Assembly (NCBI GenBank): GCA_050742455.1
Contig: JBOGIG010000061.1
Span: 1-19,562, forward strand
Direction: 5' to 3'
Source of the DNA: JBOGIG01 sp050742455
GTDB lineage: Bacteria > Actinomycetota > Acidimicrobiia > Acidimicrobiales > JBOGIG01
Length of the DNA: 19,562 bases
The notes under the pieces are model-generated. The model was not told the origin of the DNA. It searched no databases and saw only the letters and a list, made by a program, of their open reading frames with translations. Shown piece after piece: positions 14,950 to 19,562 of this stretch. The position numbers and the translations under genes were made by a program. The number at the start of each line of letters is the position of its first letter. Within the stretch, counting starts at the first letter, position 1.

Positions 14950-16603
14950 CGGTCCCATTCTCGAGGTTCGGGGTGTGTCCAAGAAGTTCGGGGGCATCCG
15001 GGCCGTTTCCGATGTGTCCTTCTCCGTCGAGCGGGGCGAGGTGCTCGGGCTGGTGGGTCCCAATGGAGCCGGCAAGACGACGTTGTTCGACTGCGCCTGC
15101 GGCCAGATCAACCAGGACGAGGGTTCCATATATTTTGATGGTCAACGCATCGATGACCTGAGCTCTCATAAGCGGGCCAGGCGGGGCATCGGGCGGACCT
15201 TCCAGCGGGTCGAGGTGTTTCCCGAGCTGAGCGTGCGGGACCACCTCATGGTGGCGGAAAGGGCCCGGGCGGGTGACGGGAGGCTGTGGCGGGATCTTCT
15301 CAATCTGAGCGCCCCTAAGCCCGATGAGGTCGGCCACGTCGACGCCATATTGGCCCTGGTGGGCCTGGGCGATGTTGCCGACACCGTGGTGGGTGCGCTC
15401 GGCCTGGGATTCTGCCGCCTCGTGGAACTGGCTCGAGCCTTGATAGGAGAGCCCAGGCTATTGATGGCCGACGAGCCCTCGTCCGGTCTCGACGCCCGGG
15501 AGACGGCGGCGCTGGCCAAGACACTGCGGTCGGTGCAACAACAACGGGGGATGTCCATCCTGCTGGTGGAGCACGACCTGTCGATGGTGGGCCAGACCGT
15601 GGACCGGGTCGTGGTCCTCGATGCCGGACAGATGGTAACGGTCGGAACCTTCGATGAGGTCATGGCCGATCCATCGGTCCACGAGGTGTACGTGGGTCGT
15701 GCCGGTGATCAGGGCGGCCTTCGCGCCAAGGCGTTCGCGGCCCCGCCACCGAGCCGACGGCCGGCCAAGCTCCCGACCTCGCCGGCCCGTGCCCGCCGGG
15801 CCACCAAGGACCAACCCCCGGGGTCCACCTCGACAACCGAGGACGACGTCTCGAAGGCCACCGCAGGCGTACCCACCTTGGAACTCGACAACGTCAGCGC
15901 CGCCTATGGACCCTACCGGGCTCTGTTCGGTGTCTCCTTTTCCATCCCTGCCGGGGGAGTCGTGGCATTGCTCGGTTCCAACGGGGCGGGCAAGTCCACC
16001 GTGGCCCGGGTCGTCTCCGGTCTGGTGCCGGCGACTTCCGGGAGGGTCCGTCTGGATGGAGCCGATATCACCGGAAGGCCGACATGGCGGATCAGTCGGG
16101 AGGGGGTGGTGCACGTCCCTGAGGGTCGGGGCATCTTCTCAACCCTCGACGTCGAGGAGAATCTCGTGCTCTCCTTGCGCCGCCGGGTTGGTCGGGCCGC
16201 GCTGGGCGATGCCCTGGAGCGGGCCTATGAGGCCTTTCCCATCCTCGCGGAGCGCCGCCGCCAGCGGGCCGGGACGCTGTCAGGAGGACAGCAGCGGATC
16301 CTGTCGTTGGCCAAGGTGCTCGTGGTCCGGCCCAAGCTGTTGATCGCCGACGAGCTGTCGCTCGGATTGGCCCCCATCGTGATCACGTCGGTGTACGAGG
16401 CGCTGGCTGCCATCCAGCGGGCCGGGACGGCGCTGTTGCTCGTCGAGCAGCATCTGGACCGGGTATTGGAGCTGGCCGATCGGGCCGTCATCTTGGAGAA
16501 GGGTACGGTTCGATTTGACGGTCCGGCCATTGAAGCAGAAACGGCCATGAACACGGTGCTCACCCCTGCCCCGGCTCCCGACCCACCCGAAGAATCCCCA
16601 TGA
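14942..16603 (+). CDS. Fused LivG-LivF ABC ATPases of the branched-chain amino acid-type importer
   Basis: This 553-aa protein carries two ABC ATPase domains. Domain 1 (LivG-like, 1-250) has Walker A GPNGAGKT (39-46), Walker B LLMADE (173-178) and the switch His in VEH (H211). Its signature motif is degenerate, LGLGF in place of LSGGQ (about 153-157). Domain 2 (LivF-like, from about 310) has Walker A GSNGAGKS (345-352), a perfect LSGGQQR (446-452), Walker B LLIADE (466-471) and H504. They are joined by a linker of about 60 residues rich in Ala, Pro, Arg and Lys, likely disordered. The start is TTG 14942, overlapping the permease stop, with AGAGG nine bases upstream. The stop overlaps the next ATG (ATGA). 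It would power the upstream permease. Confidence 0.92.
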   Translation: MADGPILEVRGVSKKFGGIRAVSDVSFSVERGEVLGLVGPNGAGKTTLFDCACGQINQDEGSIYFDGQRIDDLSSHKRARRGIGRTFQRVEVFPELSVRDHLMVAERARAGDGRLWRDLLNLSAPKPDEVGHVDAILALVGLGDVADTVVGALGLGFCRLVELARALIGEPRLLMADEPSSGLDARETAALAKTLRSVQQQRGMSILLVEHDLSMVGQTVDRVVVLDAGQMVTVGTFDEVMADPSVHEVYVGRAGDQGGLRAKAFAAPPPSRRPAKLPTSPARARRATKDQPPGSTSTTEDDVSKATAGVPTLELDNVSAAYGPYRALFGVSFSIPAGGVVALLGSNGAGKSTVARVVSGLVPATSGRVRLDGADITGRPTWRISREGVVHVPEGRGIFSTLDVEENLVLSLRRRVGRAALGDALERAYEAFPILAERRRQRAGTLSGGQQRILSLAKVLVVRPKLLIADELSLGLAPIVITSVYEALAAIQRAGTALLLVEQHLDRVLELADRAVILEKGTVRFDGPAIEAETAMNTVLTPAPAPDPPEESP

Positions 16604-17091
16604 GTTACGCCGACGGCCCCTCGGTCGAGGTGGGTAGGTTGATCGACGCCCCGATCGAGCGTATCTGGGCCTTGGTGACCGACATCAACGTGGCGGCGCA
16701 GTTTTCCGATGAGTTCCTCGGGGCCGAGTGGGTCGACGACGGGCCGGCATTGGGGGCCAGTTTCGTCGGCCGCAATCGCCATGTTGCCCTTGGCCAATGG
16801 GAGACGACTTCGTGGGTGAACCGCTACGAGCCCCTCCGTGTCTTCGGCTGGGCGGTCGGCGACCCTGACATTCCGTCGGCGACGTGGTGGTTCTTGCTCG
16901 ACCATGACCAGGGTGGGGTGCGGGTACGCCACGGCGGGCGGATGGGGCCGGCGGCATCGGGCCTGACCGCCGCCATCGCGGCCAGGCCCGACAAGGAGGA
17001 CCGCATCATCGAGCGGCGCCTCGGCGAATGGGAAACCAACTTGGCGGCGACCCTGGAGGGAATCAAGCAGCGCGCCGAGGTCGCCCCATGA
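16600..17091 (+). CDS. SRPBCC (START/Bet v1-like) family protein
   Basis: This 163-aa protein has the typical opening of polyketide-cyclase/dehydrase-like SRPBCC proteins: a first beta strand (SVEVGRLIDAPIERIWALVTDI) followed by a small helix, a seven-strand-like alternating region with many Trp residues (WETTSWVNRYEPL, ATWWFLL) and a long C-terminal helix (ERRLGEWETNLAATLEGIK). The fold binds hydrophobic small molecules in a cavity; some members are cyclases, hydroxylase components or lipid carriers. The ATG overlaps the stop of the ATPase gene (ATGA) and its own stop overlaps the next ATG, so it belongs to the importer transcript. Its exact role is unknown; binding the imported ligand is a reasonable guess. 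Confidence 0.8.
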   Translation: MSYADGPSVEVGRLIDAPIERIWALVTDINVAAQFSDEFLGAEWVDDGPALGASFVGRNRHVALGQWETTSWVNRYEPLRVFGWAVGDPDIPSATWWFLLDHDQGGVRVRHGGRMGPAASGLTAAIAARPDKEDRIIERRLGEWETNLAATLEGIKQRAEVAP

Positions 17092-18167
17092 CTTTGCGGG
17101 TCGGGGTTTACGTCCTCTCGGCCATGCCGGAAGAGATTGAGTTTGTGCGCCAGGCCGAACGGCTGGGCGCCGATTCGGTGTGGGCGGCGGAGTTCTGGGC
17201 AGGCGACGCCCTGACCCCCCTCGCCTACCTGGCCGGGCAGACGTCCACCATCCGGCTCGCCACCGGGGTCGTGCAACTGGGTGCCCGCACCCCGGCGATG
17301 GTGGCCATGTCGGCGATGTCGATTCAGGAGCTGTCGGGTGGGCGGTTTGTGCTGGGCATGGGCACCAGTGGCCCCCAGGTGATGGAGGGATGGCACGGTG
17401 TCGCCTTCGACCGTCCGGTGCGACGCACCAGGGAGACTATCGATATCATCCGAGCCGTCAGCGCCGGCCAGCGCCTCAGCTATGACGGTGAGATCTATAC
17501 CTTGCCTCTGCCAGGTGGAGAGGGTCGACCGATCCGCTCGCGGTTGACGCCGGTGCACATCCCGGTATACGTGGCGTCGCTCGGCCCGGCCAATCTTCGG
17601 CTCACCGGTGAGCTCGCCGACGGGTGGATCGGCACCTCGTTCTTTCCGGAGACGGCGGATGTGTTCCTCGATCCCATCCGGTCCGGCGCGGCCGACGCCG
17701 GGCGCGACTTTGACGCTTTGGACCTGACAGTGTCGGTCGCGGTGGAGTTCACCGACGACGTCGAGGAGGCCGCCCGCCGCCACGCCGACGGCTACGCCTT
17801 CACCTTCGGGGCCATGGGATCGGAGAGGACGAACTTCTACAACCGGGCCTTTGACCGCCAGGGCTTTGGCGAGGACGTCCGTGAGGTGCAACGCCTGTGG
17901 CTCGCCGGTGATCGCGACGCCGCTCGCCGGCGGGTCCCGGTCGAGATCGCCTTGGGGACCAATCTGATCGGCACCGACGAGATGATCCTTGACCGCCTCC
18001 GGCGATACCGCGACGCCGGCATCACCACCATCCGGGCAGGATTCGCCGGCGGAAGTGACCTCGATAGCCGTCACGACAGCCTGGCCCGCCTTCTGAACCT
18101 GGTCGGTGCTGTCAATGACGAGATTGTCGACGCCCCGCCTGGTCCGACACAAGGCGGTCGACCCTAA
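17088..18167 (+). CDS. LLM-class (luciferase-like) flavin/F420-dependent oxidoreductase
   Basis: This 359-aa TIM-barrel protein of the bacterial luciferase-like superfamily has FVRQAERLGADSVWAAEFW near the N-terminus, IRLATGVVQLGARTPAMVAM (about 57-76), LSGGRFVLGMGTSGP, and IPVYVASLGPANLRLTGELADGW in the middle. This pattern matches F420-dependent LLM oxidoreductases that are common in actinobacteria, although FMN-dependent monooxygenases share the fold. I chose ATG 17088, which overlaps the SRPBCC stop (ATGA) and has GAGG seven bases upstream; the open frame to 17028 lies inside the previous gene. It is the last gene of the importer run and is convergent with the tad genes after a 19-bp gap without an obvious terminator. 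It may reduce or oxidise the imported compound; the substrate is unknown. Confidence 0.9.
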   Translation: MTLRVGVYVLSAMPEEIEFVRQAERLGADSVWAAEFWAGDALTPLAYLAGQTSTIRLATGVVQLGARTPAMVAMSAMSIQELSGGRFVLGMGTSGPQVMEGWHGVAFDRPVRRTRETIDIIRAVSAGQRLSYDGEIYTLPLPGGEGRPIRSRLTPVHIPVYVASLGPANLRLTGELADGWIGTSFFPETADVFLDPIRSGAADAGRDFDALDLTVSVAVEFTDDVEEAARRHADGYAFTFGAMGSERTNFYNRAFDRQGFGEDVREVQRLWLAGDRDAARRRVPVEIALGTNLIGTDEMILDRLRRYRDAGITTIRAGFAGGSDLDSRHDSLARLLNLVGAVNDEIVDAPPGPTQGGRP

Positions 18168-18186
18168 AGCCTGCGCATTCGGGGAT

Positions 18187-18684
18187 TCAACACACTCGGC
18201 GATGTTTCACCACCGGACCCGAGGCGCCGGCCGCGGTGGCCGTGGCTCGGGCCATGACGGTGGTGATGTGATCGATACCGGGAATGGCCAGACCGAAGAT
18301 GTGGGTGACCGAGCCGGTAAGGGCCACGCACACCTGGTTGCCGACCACTTCGATATCAGGAGAGCCGGACAGTCTGACCTGGCTGAACTGTTGGGCCCCG
18401 ATGGAGGCCATAGCGACCTGGACGGCCTGGGCTGGATTGAGGATCACCAAGCCGTGCTGATAGAAGGCGGCGTCGGAGATGGAGCCTGCGGCATCGGCGG
18501 CAGCGGAAGCCGCGGCGTCAGACAGTTGACGCTGTCCCAGGTAGACCAGGGCCGAGTCCAGGGCCAGGGCAGCCAGGATGACCAGGATCAGTACGGCCGC
18601 AGGCATGAGGATCAGCGCGCTGCCGCGCTCACTATTCCAATCTGGACCCTTGCCATCTGGACCCTTGCCTCGGAGCCTCAGCAC
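18187..18684 (-). CDS. TadG-like pilus assembly protein (short)
   Basis: This 165-aa protein has a polar N-terminus ending in ERGSALILMPA, then a single membrane segment (about 22-46) with VYLGQRQLSDAAASAAADAAG after it. This is the signature of the TadG-like N-terminal domain in Flp/Tad pilus systems. The C-terminal part is a small beta-rich extracytoplasmic domain, and it lacks the von Willebrand-like domain of full-length TadG. The start is GTG 18684, overlapping the previous gene's stop by seven bases. Codons 6-15 are built from a 15-bp duplication. It is the last of three co-oriented tad-like genes; the core pilus machinery must lie outside the window. Confidence 0.82.
   Translation of the reverse strand: MLRLRGKGPDGKGPDWNSERGSALILMPAAVLILVILAALALDSALVYLGQRQLSDAAASAAADAAGSISDAAFYQHGLVILNPAQAVQVAMASIGAQQFSQVRLSGSPDIEVVGNQVCVALTGSVTHIFGLAIPGIDHITTVMARATATAAGASGPVVKHRRVC
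18640..18669 (-). repeat. 15-bp tandem duplication in the TadG-like N-terminus
   Basis: The 15-bp unit ATCTGGACCCTTGCC (plus-strand reading) occurs twice, head to tail and identical, giving the repeated G-K-G-P-D segment just before the membrane helix. It keeps the reading frame and looks like a recent slippage event. Confidence 0.8.
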
Positions 18685-19121
18685 GTGGCGACCCCGGCCA
18701 ATCCATTGCGGTAGGGATCAACGATCTGGGAGTCTCGGGCCGATGCGGTGAATCCTGAGGTGAGGTGTCCGAGAATGGGTATGGCGATGAGGGGTACCTC
18801 ATAGGTCACCGTCACCGTTACCCTTTGGCATCGGGCCAACGTCCCTGAGGCGGACAGGCGCATCCGGGTGGGGTCGCGTCCCTGGTCACGCAAGGTGGCC
18901 GCCGCCGCCTCGGTTGCCCCGGCCACCGGGTCGGATCCGGCCGGGGTTTGGATGAACGCTCGCACACCCTGGCGGGCCACGGCGGCGAGTTGCATCTTGG
19001 TGTCGATCACCGACCATGCGTTCATAATGACCAAGGTGCCCAAGACGAAAATCAGGACCCCAAAGACAAGGGCCTCGAGCCCGCCCACCTGGCCGTGCTC
19101 GCCCCTCTGGCAACGACTCAT
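18678..19121 (-). CDS. TadE-like minor pilin/pilus assembly protein
   Basis: This 147-aa protein has GQVGGLEALVFGVLIFVLGTLVIMN near its N-terminus, a single membrane segment (about 14-34) with the conserved Glu16 seen in TadE/TadF-type pseudopilins. A short helical region follows (DTKMQLAAVARQGVRAFIQ), then a beta-rich extracytoplasmic domain (RVTVTVTYEVPLIAIPILG). Two cysteines (position 4 and the last residue) are present. Its ATG overlaps the stop of the upstream gene (ATGA), and its stop overlaps the TadG-like start, so the three genes are one unit. TadE-type proteins are minor components that help assemble Flp/Tad pili. Confidence 0.82.
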   Translation of the reverse strand: MSRCQRGEHGQVGGLEALVFGVLIFVLGTLVIMNAWSVIDTKMQLAAVARQGVRAFIQTPAGSDPVAGATEAAAATLRDQGRDPTRMRLSASGTLARCQRVTVTVTYEVPLIAIPILGHLTSGFTASARDSQIVDPYRNGLAGVATC

Positions 19122-19562
19122 CTGATCATCTCTCGTCTCACGCGAGCGGTGCGGACCACCCGATCGAGGCGTAGCGGCCCACCGACCAGACTGGGCAGAA
19201 CGGTGGGGCTGTGGACCGTCACCGTCAATGTGATGTCCTGGGGGCTGTTGTTCCAGGCAAAGGTGGCCCGGTTTGCGTATCGTCCGAGCTCGGCGCGGGC
19301 CTGATCCTCAGCCTGCGCCTCAGAGGCCACCGAGCCCGAGGCATCCGACCCTGCCACTATCCGGGCGGCGTCAAAGGCGGCGGCGCCAACCACGGAGCGG
19401 GCATAGAGATCGAAGGTGATCTGCACGGCCAGCAACATGAGCACGAGGAACACGGCCACGCCGCTGACGGTGGCGATCAGTCCCGTGCCCGCTTGGCGGC
19501 CAATTATGGCCGGATGCTGACCGTCCCTGTCGTCCGGCGTCCAAGGTGGGCGGGCCGGCGTC
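19118..19562 (-). CDS. TadE-like pilus assembly protein (5' end outside window)
   Basis: The frame stays open from the stop at 19118 to the window end. A GTG at 19459 would start inside the membrane helix, because upstream codons continue the helix (T-G-L-I-A-T-V-S-G-V before A-V-F-L-V-L-M-L-L-A). The gene is therefore read as truncated at its 5' end by the window edge, at least 147 visible codons long. After the membrane segment come DLYARSVVGAAAFDAARIVAG, typical of TadE-like proteins, and a C-terminal beta-rich domain. It overlaps the next tad gene by four bases. Confidence 0.78.
   Translation of the reverse strand, partial: TPARPPWTPDDRDGQHPAIIGRQAGTGLIATVSGVAVFLVLMLLAVQITFDLYARSVVGAAAFDAARIVAGSDASGSVASEAQAEDQARAELGRYANRATFAWNNSPQDITLTVTVHSPTVLPSLVGGPLRLDRVVRTARVRREMIR

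Noticed and set aside
16824..18152. 442-codon frame antisense to the SRPBCC and LLM genes
   Set aside because: There is no recognisable domain, and it covers two well-supported sense genes with ATGA coupling.

Overview
The window is GC-rich, gene-dense bacterial DNA with many GTG/TTG starts, ATGA/GTGA gene overlaps and no space for large intergenic regions. A flavin/F420-type luciferase-like oxidoreductase, a cytochrome P450, TadE/TadG-like pilus proteins and fused Liv transporter proteins together suggest an actinobacterium (Actinomycetota). An Acidimicrobiia-like lineage is a guess, since no marker gene is present. It reads as a chromosomal catabolic region. I saw no insertion sequences, phage genes, CRISPR array, rRNA or tRNA.

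Layout. (1) 1-486 (+): 3' end of a DMT/EamA-type transporter. (2) 504-3090 (-): a copper/topaquinone amine oxidase translated behind a TetR-family regulator; the regulator faces a P450 gene across a short divergent region with two inverted repeats. (3) 3282-9097 (+): an oxidative run of P450, gluconate-2-dehydrogenase-subunit-3-like protein, GMC flavoprotein, SDR and zinc-type MDR dehydrogenase, mostly joined by overlapping start/stop codons. A remarkable 17-bp tandem repeat between the GMC and SDR genes reads as a chain of overlapping six-residue ORFs, each with its own GGAG. (4) 9105-11429 (-): a cysteine-type sulfatase, convergent with the previous run. (5) 11673-18167 (+): a branched-chain-amino-acid-type (Liv/HAAT) ABC importer compressed into three polypeptides (lipoprotein binding protein, LivH-LivM fusion, LivG-LivF fusion), followed by an SRPBCC protein and a luciferase-like oxidoreductase. 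(6) 19562-18187 (-): three TadE/TadG-like minor pilin genes, the first open at the window edge.

How it may work together (inference). The importer would bring in a small organic molecule. The sulfatase would release sulfate from a sulfate ester, exposing an alcohol. The P450 would hydroxylate a carbon skeleton, and the GMC, SDR and MDR enzymes would oxidise the resulting alcohols. The amine oxidase would deaminate a primary amine to an aldehyde. The substrate cannot be named from sequence. The most unusual items are the chained minicistron repeat, the two-subunit GMC enzyme (cysteine cluster present, usual catalytic Asn position occupied by Gly, no Tat signal or cytochrome partner), and the three-polypeptide Liv importer with a degenerate ABC signature motif.
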